The notes beneath the pieces are model-generated. The model did no database searches. It had not been told where the DNA came from and saw nothing but the letters and a program-made list of their open reading frames with translations. From Sorghum bicolor (lineage: Eukaryota; Streptophyta; Magnoliopsida; Poales; Poaceae), in the NCBI RefSeq assembly GCF_000003195.3, contig NC_012873.2, positions 27,846,547-27,910,546 of the forward strand: DNA of 64,000 nucleotides, given 5' to 3'. A program made the position numbers and the translations under genes. This document shows, piece by piece, positions 31,739 to 44,045 of the stretch. Within the stretch, counting starts at the first letter, position 1. Every line of letters starts with the position of its first letter.

Positions 31739-34700
31739 TCTTTACAGATGTCTCGTGGCACCCGAGGAGCGGAACAGCGTGCAAACATGAATCCACCCCC
31801 TCCTCCTCCACCACCAAATCTGGCTGAGTTAATGCAAATGATGGTGGATAATCAGAGGATGCTCACTGAGACCATCAATCGGATGGCAAATCAGGGTGGT
31901 CGTAATGTGCAAGTTGGGCCAGCACCTAACCAGTATAGCAGCTTCAAGGATTTTCTGGATACTAAGCCCCCACCTTTCAGAGAGGCGGAAGAACCCCTTT
32001 AGGCTGAGGAATGGCTGAACATCGTGGAACAAAAGTTCCGCTTGCTTCGGCTAACCGAAGGATTGAAGGCGGAGTACGCAGCCCATCAACTGCAAGGCCC
32101 AGCAGGCATCTGGTGGAATCAATATCGTGAAGCTCTTCCTGCTGACACGGTGCTTGATTGGAATATTTTCCGAGATGCTTTTAAAGGGCATTTCATTCCT
32201 TCTGGTATCATGGAAATGAAGCATAGCGAGTTTATGCAGTTGACTCAAGGCAACAAAACTATGAAGGAGTATTTGCATGCTTTCAATCATTTGTCTAGAT
32301 ATGCTCTTGAGTTTGTGAATACTGAGGCGAAGAAGATTGCTAGTTTCAAGCGGGGTTTGGGCCCCAAGTTGCTGAAGACTATGGGCCGCACTAAGTGTGC
32401 AACTTTCAATGAGTTTGTCAGTGATGCTCTCACTCAAGAGAACTATAACACTGTGTACACTGCAACCAAGACTCGCAAGAGAGCTTTTGAGGCCGGGGCA
32501 GGGTCATCTCAGTCCAAGGCTCCAGTGGCAGCTAAGCCACCGTTCCGTGCTCCAACGCCTAACCAGCGGTACCGCCCTCCAGTGAAGAAGAATCAGGCGA
32601 AGACGGGTTTCCGCAAGGGGTACTCTATTGCTCTTCCTAGGGGCAACACGGGTCCCAATTATGCCAAGACTCCACCTGCCAACCGTCCGTGCTGGAACTG
32701 CAATCAGACCGGGCATTGGCAGAGCAACTGTCCTTACCCGCCAAAGAAGGGAAACCAGGGGAACGTCCGCCAGGGGCGTGTTCACTACACAACCGTGGAG
32801 GCAATCCCTGCTGGTGAGGTAGTCACGGCTGGTAAGTTTCTGGTTAACCAACGAGAGGCACTTGTGCTTTTTGATTCTAGAGCATCGCATTCTTTTGTGA
32901 GTTCTGAATTTGTGTCTAAGCATAATATCAAGGCAATTACACTTGATATGGGCAGTTATTGTATTAGTGCTGCGGGAAATGATATTTCCACCAATCAAGT
33001 GGTTTTGGGGGCAACTCTGGAAATAGGAGGCCGTCAGTTTCTTGCTGATTTGGTTGTTCTACCCGGTGTGGGCATAGATGTAATACTGGGGATGAAATGG
33101 ATGAGTGGCAACGGAGTTCTTATCGACACCACCACTCGTGTAGTGATGTTGAAAGACCCGAATACCAAGGAGGCATTTCTAGTGCAACTCCCCCGTGATA
33201 TTCAAATCCGTAGCACTGTGAATGCAGTTACATCTAAGGCTATTCAGGACATTCCGGTGGTGTGTGAGTTCCCGGATGTATTTCCTGATGATTTACCCGG
33301 GCTTCCTCCAGATCGGGATGTGGAGTTCAAAATTGAGTTGATTCCAAGTACCGCTCCTATCTCTAGAAGGCCTTATAGAATGCCACCCAACGAATTAGCT
33401 GAGCTTAAGACCCAACTAAATGAGTTGTTGAAGAAGGGTCTTATCCGTCCTAGTTCTTCTCCATGGGGTTGTCCGGCTATCTTTGTGAAGAAGAAGGATC
33501 AATCTTTGCGCATGTGTGTGGACTATCGTCCCTTAAATGCGGTAACCATCAAGAACAAATACCCTCTTCCTCGCATTGATATCTTGTTTGATCAGTTGTC
33601 TAAAACTAAGGTATTCTCCAAGATCGATTTGCGATCTAGGTACCATCAGATCAAGATCCGTCCAGAAGATGTGCCTAAGACAGCTTTCTCGACGAGGTAT
33701 GGGTTGTATGAGTATCTCGTCATGTCCTTCGGTCTTACAAATGCACCTGCTCACTTCATGTATCTCATGAATTCGGTGTTCATGCCCGAGTTGGACAAGT
33801 TTGTGGTGGTCTTCATTGATGATATCTTGGTATATTCCTGCAATGAAGAGGAGCATGCAGAGCATCTGCGTATAGTGTTATCGCGTTTGCGCGAACATCA
33901 GCTTTATGCCAAGTTTAGCAAATGCGAGTTTTGGCTGAAGAAAGTACCTTTCTTGGGCCATGTCTTATCTGAAGAAGGCATATCGGTGGATCCAGCCAAG
34001 GTGCAAGAAGTGTTGGATTGGAAAGTTCCAACTTCGGTACACGAGGTTCGGAGTTTTCTTGGTCTGGCTGGATATTATCGTCGATTTATTCCCGAATTCT
34101 CAAAAATATCCAAGCCTATGACTCGGCTGCTTCAGAAAGATGAGAAGTTTGTGTGGATGCCTGAGTGTGAAGAGGCATTCCACAAATTGAGGACATTGCT
34201 GACATCAGCTCCTGTTCTAGCTCAGCCCGATATTGAAAAGCCCTTCGATGTCTTTTGTGACGCGTCAGGCATCGGTCTAGGCTGTGTGTTGATGCAAGAA
34301 GGTCGCGTTATCGCGTATGCCTCGCGCCAACTTCGAAAGCATGAGGTCAATTACCCTACTCATGACTTAGAATTGGCGGCAGTTGTTCATGCTTTGTAGA
34401 TCTAGAGGCATTATTTGCTGGGTAATCTGTGTAATATCTACACTGATCATAAGAGCCTCAAGTATATCTTCACTCAACCTGAACTGAACATGCGGCAGCG
34501 AAGGTGGCTTGAGTTGATTAAAGATTATAATCTACAAGTGCACTATCATCCGGGCAAGGCGAACGTGGTGGCGGATGCCTTGAGTCGGAAAGCGCACTGT
34601 CACTCAATCCAAGTGGAAGATCCGTTGTTGTCACATCTTATGCATCCACTTGTGCTCAACCAGATTTCTTTGAAGAGTACTCTTCGCAATTGAGTCATCG

Positions 34701-36112
34701 AATTGCAGCAAACAGATGTAGGCATCCACCATATAAAGAGGAAAATGAAGGAAGAAGAAACCAAGCATTTCCGGGTCGATGAGAACGGAATTCTTTGGTT
34801 CAAAGATCGACTAGTGGTCCCAAAAGACCGCGAGCTGCGAAATCAGATCTTGTCTGAAGCTCATTCATCCAAATTGTCTATCCATCCTGGTAATAGCAAG
34901 ATGTATCACGATCTGAAACCTTTGTTTTGGTGGACAAAGATGAAAAAGGAGATTGCTGCTTTTGTCGCTCGTTGTGACAATTGTTGTCGTGTGAAGGCTG
35001 TTCACATAAAAGCTGGTTTACTTCAACCCTTGCCAATTCTAGGTTGGAAATGGTAAGAAGTCAGCATGGATTTCATCAGTGGACTCCCAACTTCTGTTAA
35101 GGGTTACGACTCCATTTGGGTGATTGTAGATCGTTTGACCAAGGTTGCTCGATTTATTCCAGTTCGAACTGACTACCGTCCACATCAATATGCAGAGTTG
35201 TACTTCGAGCACATTGTTCGTCAGTATGGTGTGCCTAGAACTATTGTATCAGATCGTGGACCACTGTTCACTGCTCGTTTTTGGGAATGTCTGCATGAGC
35301 AGATCGGTACTCATTTAGTCCGTAGCTCTGCTTATCATCCCCAAACAGCAGGTCAAACTGAACGTGTTAACTAAATCCTAGAAGATATGTTGAGAGCATG
35401 CGCTCTCTCTTCAAAAGGTTCTTGGGTTAAATGGTTGTCATTAGCTGAGTTCTCCTACAACAATAGTTATCAGGAGAGTATCAAGATGGCTCCATTTGAA
35501 GCCCTGTACGGTCGGAAGTGTCGAACCCCATTGAATTGGGTAGAAGCCGGAGAGCGAAGGTACTTTGGCATCGATTTCGTGAACGAAGCAGAGCAGAAAG
35601 TCCGTACCATCCTGCAACATCTGGAAGCTGCTCAAGCTCGTCAGAAAAGTTATGCCGACAAAAGAAGGAAGCCGATTGAGTTTTCAGTTGGTGACCATGT
35701 GTATATCAAGGTTTCTCCGATGAAGGGCGTACAAAGGTTCGGAGTCAAGCGAAAGCTTACACCTCGTTATGTGAGACCTTATCGGATTCTCGAAAAGAAA
35801 GGGAATGTGGCGTACAAAGTTCAACTCCCAGTTGCGCTTCGAGCTATTTTCCCTATCTTCCACGTATCACAATTAAAGAAGTGCCTTCGTGTATCGGAGG
35901 AACGAGTGGAAGTTCGAGATATCAAGTTGAAGTCAGACTTGGTATACGAAGAAAAACCTATCGCGGTTCTTGATCGCAAGGAGCGGGGGACTCGTAATCG
36001 TGTGGTTAAATTCTACAAAGTGTTGTGGAGTAACCACGGGGAGGAAGATGCCACTTGGGAGACGGAGGATTATTTAAAAGAAGTTTACAAAACCTTCTTC
36101 GAAAATCAGTAA
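31739..36112 (+). pseudogene. gag-pol: gag-pol of the chromovirus, one frame, interrupted by stop codons
   Basis: From ATG 31739 a single frame runs to 36112 with stops at 32000, 34397, 34403, 34691, 35054 and 35372 and no frameshift. In order: gag ([12 protein letters not shown], from ~32020), CCHC zinc knuckle [14 protein letters not shown] (~32690), protease with DSRASHSF (~32873; the family has DSG, so the loop glycine is lost), reverse transcriptase ([10 protein letters not shown]; catalytic [11 protein letters not shown] ~33810), RNase H ([15 protein letters not shown] ~34250; [11 protein letters not shown] ~34440), integrase zinc site and D,D,E core (MDFISGLP ~35065, VSDRGPLFT ~35250, GQTERVN ~35360), and a C-terminal chromodomain (VVKFYKVLWSNHGEEDATWE). 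It cannot make full-length protein as it stands. Confidence 0.92.
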
Positions 36113-36141
36113 GCTTTCAGATCTCGGGACGAGATTTTTGT

Positions 36142-36153
36142 AAGGGGGGAGGG
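36142..36153 (+). other. Polypurine tract
   Basis: AAGGGGGGAGGG one base before the 3' LTR, the plus-strand DNA primer site. Confidence 0.85.
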
Positions 36154-36154
36154 C

Positions 36155-39100
36155 TGTAACATCCCAGTGTTATGGTTGCATTAATCATGTGCATAGCATG
36201 AGCATCATCATCTACTCAAAGCATACCATGATCATCATCTATCTTGAGCCATGTCATTCTATGCAAAAAATGTGTTTTAAATTGCTTAAATAGGCATCCT
36301 ATGCTTATGTTTAAGTGAACCATGCTTGTGTTTGTGCTCTATGTATTGGTAATTAGTTTATCTATGCTTAACTTAACTTTGGGAACAATGTTCATGTTGA
36401 TCACTTCTCCAAAATATGCCTTTAAGTCATACTTGTGTAAATAGGCCCTAGAAACCTCTTTTCCTTAGGCTGTTAAAAAGTGTTTCATAAAATGTTTGCA
36501 TGTCAAAACTTTCTAAAGCAAAGTTGTAGCAAATTTTATAAGGAACAAAAGTTGTTTTATGGCCATCTCATGAAAATTACAACAAATAGCTCAAAAGTGA
36601 CCCACAAGGCAGATTTGGGGCTGTTTCCAACACTTAGAGAAATTTTCTAAGTATGGGGACGCTACAGTTTGCTTGATCGATTTTGGGAATCTTATATCTC
36701 TCAATCCATGCTGATCTAGCTTTTGCTCCAATTGACAAAGTTGTAGAACTCAGTTGGTACTCGAACTTTGTCAACTACACCATCAACTATTTCGCTCTGG
36801 TTTGGGAGTAAATCATTGTCGAAGTTGCTCTGTCAGTCGGTGATCGCGAGGTCTGATTCAGAGAGGAGCTCGCCGTCGGGAACGCCCAGCGCGACATCTG
36901 TCCGCCAGATGGCGCCCGTACGCCGGCAACGGCCCCGCTCGTCAGGTCGACGGCATTGGCATAGACGCCATGGCGCCCCGCACTCACTCAGCGCCCGTCC
37001 ATTCTCCTCCTCCTCTCTCTCGCGCTCGCTCTGGCGGAAACACCGTCGCCATTGCCGCCGAGAGCTTCGCCAGCGCCTTGTGCCCTCGCCTCTGCGTCTC
37101 GCTTCGCCTCCGAGCGTCTCCAAGTCCACTTCGAGCTCCTCTATCTTCTCCACCCATCAGTTGGATGAGATCTCCCTGTGGTGAGCGGCATTTCGCAAGT
37201 TCTCAGTCGTCGGGTTCGCGGCCGTCGCGACACCGATTCAGGCGAACCTCGCCGCTGCTCCACCCTTGCTTCCTTTCTTCTCTTTGGGTAGCGTTAGGTT
37301 CTGCTTAGGTCTTGGCGTCGGTCCACACCACGCCATTACGGTTGTAACCTCACCGTCGCGCGGGAACACGGCCGCTGCAGCGCCGTGCTCACCGCCGACG
37401 AGCACCTCGCACGTGAGCAGGCTCACCGGAGCCGTTAGGGTTAGGCGCTCCTACCTCGAAAGCTCCGCGCTGACTCACTAATGCTGTAGCCACCCTTTCC
37501 CGACGCTCTACCGGTCGGAGATGGCCGGCGTAAGCCGGGGTAGCTCCGCCGTGCCGCCATGGCCGACGGCGACCTCTCTCCGTAGCCGAAACCCTAGCGC
37601 CACCTACCTCCTTCGACGCGGAATCCCTCCAGGAGCACGTTGGTGCCCTTGGATCCGCCGGAGAAGCTCACCGTCGGCGAGCATTTGCCGGCGAAGAAGT
37701 GCTCTGTTCTCGGTGTCACTGACGCGCGGGTCCCGTCTGCCAGTGACTCAACGGTCACCCCCTTCCTTTTATTCAAATCTGGATTTTGGCTTCCTCGAAA
37801 AAAAATCATATCTCCTGTTTCTGAGATCCAAAAATTGTGAAACCAATTTTGTGGTATTCCTTGTGATGGCTAGTTTTTAATAAAAATATAAAATGGGCCT
37901 TGTTTTCTGGGAAAATATTTATTAAGAATTTAATCTGGTTATTCATGAGTAAATTCATATCTCTTGTTATACTGCTTAGTTTGCCATGAAAATTTTATGG
38001 TAGTCTCTGTGTTGTACTAGAATGCTTTGGTAAATATTTCATGATTTTTGGAATAATGCAGCTGTGTTATGTAATTTATGTTTGAGATTTGGCTTGTTTC
38101 CTTGAGTAAATCACATAAAATAATTGGTGCTTATGCTAGTGTTCTACTTTGGTGGTAAACTTGTTTGTGACATCCCTAATGTGTAAATAATCTGAAATCA
38201 GTTGTTTGACACCATATAATTCATGTTTATGAATTGATGAAATAAATACCTTGTTACATGTTAAATGCATAACTTTAATTTGGTATGTGCAATTGCTCTG
38301 AAATTTTTATGGTGATGCTTTGGTGCTATACTTGTGCTTCTGTAATTTTTGTAGATGTTTCTGAGCAACTTGACTAATATCTTGTAATTATGCTCCTTTC
38401 TAGAATTAATTAATAAATGCCTTGTTAAGTAAATGTTTGAGGGTTATCATTTGATGTTCTGGTAACCTTGTGATATGCTAGTGCTTATAAGTCATGTGGT
38501 TGGCACTGTTTGTATTTTGGTCATGTCATTAAATAATTAATTCTAGGGTTAAGAGCTGTTCTGGACAGCAAGGGAGTAATATAGTTTTTACTTGTTGTTA
38601 ACTTGATTTTGTGGGAAACTTATCTAAATCAAAGATGTTTTAAACTTATTGATCTAGCTGTGGTTTAAATTTGAGGTCATTTGCCAAGTAGTTTACAAGT
38701 TATAGCTGTTCCAAGTTGGGTTCCAGAAATAGGTGCTCTCTGTTTTTCTGGAACAGAACCTGGAACTTTGTTAAAATGACCTGTTTAATATATGAATCTT
38801 GCTGTAATGTTTGAAGATGAGTTGTAGACAATTTCATAAGCTTTCCAGAATGTCTTCACTCATGTTTGTTGGATCTGCCTAGCAGTAGTTATGATCTGTT
38901 TTCTGAGCTAATTCTGTTATATGTGCTTGCTGTTATAGGCTATCATGATAGGTTTTGGGCTAAGTTAACTTGTTGACTTGTGTGAACTTGTTATAACTGT
39001 GTTACTCCGTAAATGAGTGTCCAGTGAGTTACTTATGTTATCAAGCATCCATTCTTTTGTATGCACACCTTCTCATTCACCGAGCATGCAATAGGTGTAT

Positions 39101-40737
39101 CGGACGTGGCAGCTTCGTTCGATCTGCAAGTGAATCCCGAAGGCCAGGAGGGCAACCCGGAGGTGGAGGTCCAGCAAGTCGGACTCGAGGAGCCCGAAGA
39201 AGAGGTTGAGTGCCCAAGCCACGAGCCAGCCTCGTTCGTGAAAGGCAAGCCCCGGAGCATTCTAAGCCTCCCTTTACTTTCGAAAGTTTATTTAATATGT
39301 TATATCTATTGATGCATTAAGTATAGGAGTTGTGATGAAACCTTTGCTGCACTTTATTCCATCCTTGTCCAGATAATTTACCCTACCTTGGTTGTAGAGT
39401 TAGGATCGGGTAGCAGCTTAGCCATGCTTAATCGGTATAAGTCGGGTGATTTCCTGTCACCTGCGCGATATAGGGTTCTGTCGGATCACGATGGTCTATA
39501 TGTGCTATCGTGGATGGAACCTGATTAAATTTGACTTAAGCCGGGTGGAGTTTTGCAAGGTTGTAGTAGCTCCGTCTGTGGCAGTTAAGGACCGATCGTT
39601 GTACGTCCTCTTGTCATGTTGAACGCATGCCTGACACTTAGTTGGCCGGATAACTCGTTCCGACCGCGAAGCCGAGTAGTATGACTCAGGCCGGAAGACC
39701 GGCAAGTATAAAGTGCGCACTACCGGAGGAAGTGCGGTGTGCGGAGGACCATTGGCGTAAGCCCTTTAGTTAAAATTCCTGACCTCCCTGGCAGAATGGT
39801 AGCCCTGGGAGTGCGGCGCTGATCGGAGCCGCGATTCCTGAGTTGTACCAAAGGTGACCGGTTGGCTCTCCGACGGGGGATGCTTGGGTGAGTGCTAGGA
39901 ATAAACCTCCAGCTGGATTGGAATTCGATTCGAATCGCCGTCTCTCCCGGTTAGTGAGAACTTGACAGAGCAGCGGCAAACGTAGCATTCACTAATGAAC
40001 TTGGTTCATGATAATGATGATAGCAAGGAAGAACTTATGATGAACTTGATATGGTTATTATTGCTTGTAATAATCAAGTGAAGTGTTTAGCACAGGTGCT
40101 AATCTAGTAGTAGGCTAATGGTAAATAAATATGATGCTCTTACAATGTGTTAGTCATAATAAAGGCTTTTGGCAAAATGTTGAGTCAACCAGCTCTACTT
40201 TTATATGTTAGCCTTGCATGATCCTTGGTGTCCTTTGTGTTTACTAGACGGGTAAGTCTAGCTGAGTACAATCTCGTACTCAGGGTTTATTCCCACCTGT
40301 TGCAGATGACATCTTTTATGACGGCTTCTGCAAGACCTGTTTCCACCCCACTGGGGATGAGGACTAACCGTTGGGCACGGTTCTCTAACGACTGCGTATC
40401 TGATGCTTTTGGAAGGATGATGTAGACTCTGGCAGTAACTCGAACTTAAGAACTGAATTTGGAAAGTGTGTGTGTAATTATTTTGCTTCCGCTACTTCAA
40501 ACAAGTGTTGTAATAACTTAATACTCCAATGTGGTGCCGCTTCGACGGCTATGAATGACTATGTAACATTCGCTGTGTTGTGCTGAATTATTACGATCTT
40601 GGTTTGTAGCAAGTTGGTTTGAAGTCCTTCGTGATTTCAATTGACTACCGAGATTATATGGGCTCAAGTTTGGAAACTTGATTGTTTGCCGATCGTTTCT
40701 ACACTTGAACTCTTATAATTTGGTCGGTTCTGTGACA
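36155..40737 (+). repeat. 3' LTR of the chromovirus, 4583 bp, uninterrupted
   Basis: TGTAACATCC to CTGTGACA. It preserves the empty sites of both insertions in the 5' LTR. It has a GC-rich block (36840-37770) between AT-rich parts. Frames inside it have no recognised domain and I do not call them genes. Confidence 0.93.
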
Positions 40738-40956
40738 ATGTGGTGGCTCTAGGGCTTGATTAGAGACTCTCCTCCTGATGAATGAATTAGGGTTTGAGGA
40801 ATGAGAATGAGTTGCCTCCTCCCGGGGCCAGGATGCCTACTTATATAGCCCCTCCAAATTAATATGGGCTGTCAGATCAAACCGACCTTAATCGCATGGT
40901 TTTCCTTAATCCTTTAGGTCGGTGGAGCATTATCCACGAGACGGAGCCTGATTGGC
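40738..40956 (-). promoter_or_regulatory. Promoter-like scrap between two elements
   Basis: On the minus strand: GCCAATCAGG (CCAAT box, 40947-40956), a TATA box GCTATATAAG about 100 bp on (40840-40849), then AAACCCTAATTC (telo-box, ~40785-40796) and a purine-rich leader. It could be a host promoter or the end of an unrecognised LTR. No coding sequence. Confidence 0.4.
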
Positions 40957-41671
40957 TGTTGATGCAAAAGCTGATATGCAAACACAAAGGGCTAATACCC
41001 GATTCAAACGTTAAGGCGTGCCAGCCGATTTGACCTTACTATCGGCAAAGGTGATAACTTGAACACTTTGGTCCCGACAACAGCGATGCGCCCGGTTGTC
41101 ACGGCCAAGAGGTATTCATGCGGAACTCAAGAATACGCCGAGCTTAAGTCGACGAATTCCTAAGAACTCGTAGTAAAAAGGAAAATATGACGAAGTCGTC
41201 GAAAAGTAGATGCTAGAATATGAGTAAAAACTTGTGTTTGATTGATTGATAGATTGTTCATTACAAGGCCCTAGGGTCTACATTTATACCCTGTTCAAAG
41301 AGCTACAATCAGACATGACTAGGACTCGAATTCCAAATTAAACAGAATCCATATACAAAACGAATTTAAATAACTAAGGAAAACATAAAACTATCCCCTT
41401 GTAACCGACCGGGACACTGCCACAGATCAATTGGCAATCTCCACACTTTCCTTCAGAGTCATCGGCAGACCTCCTGTTATGGCCATCGGCAAACACTGAT
41501 ACTGATCATTGGTAAGAACACGTCACCACATCTGGACTTAGTCACATTCAATCGTCTCTTCATCGGCAATCACCTCCATCGGCAACTTCCCTGTAGACTA
41601 GTTACCGTTGCTCCATCTGCCGATCTATACTTTGCTGATCCTCGGGTACGTGTCTAAAAACGGTGTCAACA
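40957..41671 (-). repeat. LTR (3') of the minus-strand Tat element
   Basis: On the plus strand TGTTGATGC to GTCAACA; on its own strand TGTTGACACCG to CATCAACA. A TATA box (GGTATAAATG) is the complement of 41281-41290. Related LTRs lie at 50904-51625 (+) and, truncated, from 50361 (-). Confidence 0.88.
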
Positions 41672-41687
41672 CATGCCTCCCAATTTT
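41672..41687 (-). other. Polypurine-like tract
   Basis: On the minus strand AAATTGGGAGGCATG directly precedes the LTR start, the expected site. The run is short and not pure. Confidence 0.5.
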
Positions 41688-42071
41688 AGAGTATAAAATC
41701 ATTAATGCTCCAAAATTCTCTGCAATAATGATGCCTTTCCACAATTAACTCTCCCAATTTGGTAACTCACCGTTAAATCTGAACAACTTTGACCCGATTC
41801 TCCTACAGATTTCTCGAATTCATTAACCTCCCGAACCAGATCTCTCCACTTTATGCGCCCATCGGCAATATTACCGTTAGAGGGAACTGCCGATGGACCG
41901 ACCAGGAGATCCCGCACAGTGAAATATCTCCAAAATCGTGACCGCTTGCTGTCAAATCACCTGCACAATCCCTTGATTACCGCGCAAATAGTTACCATAT
42001 CCACCTGAACACCCTCGGATTTCACGGATGCGGTAAAGAGATAAGTCAAATTTGCCCCTGCCCGTTTTGTC

Positions 42072-42080
42072 CTATATATA
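42072..42080 (+). promoter_or_regulatory. TATA box of the second antisense gene
   Basis: CTATATATA 150 bp upstream of the ATG at 42231, on the strand opposite to the element's gag-pol, as at 2608 in the other Tat element. Confidence 0.5.
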
Positions 42081-42230
42081 CTTCCTTCTCGGGTACTCCT
42101 TCTCCATCTTGTCATTCTACAGCCCCAAATCCACTTTCACGGCGGCGGCATCACCCGAGGACTCCAAGAACTTCAACGAAGGCCTTCTTCACCAATCTCC
42201 CAAGTCTTCGATCTTCCTCCTCGTAAGAAA

Positions 42231-43987
42231 ATGGCCATCAACTTCACCGTGCCTGAGGTCAGTTCACTACCCTTCTTTTCCGCACCTCTACTATATTTCT
42301 GTTCATCCGTAATTCCTTTTACTGAATACTTCTCCCTTTTTTTATTCTCTCTTTCATCCTCAAAAATTTCTAGGATTTGGCCAATAAGATCATTATCCCT
42401 ACCGATCAACCTCACCTCCAATGTCTTGGCCCACTAGGAAACCCAGATCCCACCGATCGGATAAACGCAGAGACAAATAGAGTTCCTTTTAGAGCCGAAA
42501 ATTTCTCCCTAGATCTATGGAAGGATGCCTTCCATTCCTGGCCCAGTCCTACCAAGGGATGGAAGGATTGGTTCTTTAGAGTCAGTCATTCAAATGAGGT
42601 TCAATGGGGCGAGCGAAAATTGGACCAGTGCATTAGGTTGTACCTTGCCGATGTGGAGAGGAATGAGTCACTGCTGATCGCCGCTTCATACATTTGGTCT
42701 GACACACTCAATGCTTTTATGTTTGGCCATGGCCCTGCTTCTCCTACACTTGCCGATGTACTTATGCTCACCGGCTTAGATATATCCACTGCCGATAACA
42801 GCCACCTGTTCGACACCAAACCCAGTGCTAAGGTGGAAACTCGTGCTATCGACGGTTGGTCAGGGTACATTCAGAAGTACCGAAGAACAGGCCCTGTCAA
42901 TGCAAAAGAACAGACCACTTTCCTAAACATGTGGCCGGATAAATTTGTATTCTGTGGCCGATCGGTAGGACCAACTTCTGTTTACTTATCGGCAGCAGAA
43001 AGACTAGCCGATGGCGGCCGATTTCCTCTTGTCTGATACTTGCTCGGCTCGGCTTAACACCTCCTCCACCAAGTATCCAGGAAACTTCTACTCGGCCAAC
43101 CCATCGGCAACTTAGGGGGTCCTTGGTGGTTTATCAACATGTGGCTTAATCTCCACATGCACAAGCGCCTTGAATTCGACCTCTTTGAACAGAGCTTCAA
43201 CGATTCTTCCAAACTCTGTACGAGGGTCTAACCAGAGAACAGCGGGCATGGATGCCTTATGAAGACCCAGATACCAGATTCCCCTTGACTTTCCACCTCT
43301 TCAATGATGCTCTCAACAAGGACCGTGACGTGATGATGAGAATTATCACCCCAAGAGCCATACCAGTGAACTTCTTTGATAGTGGGAAAGCCTCCAATCT
43401 GACCTATGAGTTTTATAACCCATTGGCACTAGCTCGCCAACTGGCTTTCGGCCAACTGCCGATTGCACTTTGCTATGCCGATGTGATAAAGCTAAGGTAG
43501 ACCATCACCAGCAATCTGGAATGGATCACGGTAGCCCAACTTCCACGAAACGCCGATACAGATGTCGATCTATCGGCTTGGATCCTAGTCTCTTCATCAC
43601 TCAGGCATACAAACAGTGGTGGGAAGAGTGGAAAGAACACCTGTTCTGCAGATCGGCTCTGATATACCGTGGCATGATCGACCCCAAGTACAAAGTCCCT
43701 GATAATACTGTAAGTACTTTAAACCGTTGCTTCAATCCTTTCACTTTCACTTTCCATCGGTAACTTACTTTCTTTGTTGTATACAGGTCGATGACACACC
43801 ACCATTAGTCAGCAGGAGTGGTAGGCCGATTGAACTCCTTCCATCGGGCCCGATCTCTTTGACCGGCAACAACGCTCCAACCTTGGCTACTATAATGCAT
43901 CGGGGTGTGCGTCTCAAGAAAGTTACCACCAAGCGGACGAAGACATCCCCATCGGTAGCTGCCACTGCCTTAGCACAAGCCTTCAAG
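42231..43987 (+). pseudogene. Antisense gene with plant-mobile-domain-like protein, spliced, decayed and truncated
   Basis: Exon 1 is 42231-42257 (MAINFTVPE), then an intron 42258-42373 with GT and TAG borders, and exon 2 from 42374 in the same phase. Residues SHSNEVQWGERKL, SYIWSDTLNAFMFGHG and PTLADVLMLTGLDIS resemble the plant mobile domain (PMD) of transposon-derived proteins. The frame breaks at TGA 43034-43036 and shifts near 43222; the frame resumes from 43252 (DPDTRFPLTFHLFND). A further intron fits 43710-43786, then an exon to 43987 with donor GTAAAT. The rest is lost at the insertion at 44046. A fragment of the same gene lies at 50762-50903. Confidence 0.65.
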
Positions 43988-44045
43988 GTAAATTTTCGAA
44001 TTCTTCAACTCATACCGATTCCATTCTTATACCTGTTACACTTGT

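Larger units (their letters stand above)
1..40737 (+). mobile_element. Tekay/Del-like Ty3/gypsy chromovirus, host to two nested insertions; left end outside window
   Basis: The order is 5' LTR (three pieces), PBS at 29483, extra ORF 30302-31387, gag-pol 31739-36112, polypurine tract 36142-36153, 3' LTR 36155-40737. The 3' LTR starts TGTAACATCCC and ends CTGTGACA. Base 1 of the window matches base 36680 in the 3' LTR, so about 525 bp of 5' LTR lie to the left. A C-terminal chromodomain in pol, the domain order PR-RT-RH-INT, and a PBS resembling the initiator-Met type place it with chromoviruses. In one stretch of about 390 bp (from 15092 and from 37463) I counted about ten LTR differences, so it is older than the element nested at 779. 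The right-hand flanking pentamer is ATGTG; its left partner is not visible. Confidence 0.9.
40957..44045 (-). mobile_element. 3' part of a minus-strand Tat element, cut at 44045
   Basis: It has a 715 bp LTR (40957-41671), a purine tract and then, on the plus strand, an antisense gene (42231-43987). It belongs with the plus-strand element at 50904: the LTRs are clearly related. Its internal body is cut by the insertion at 44046 and its gag-pol is not in the window. Confidence 0.8.
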
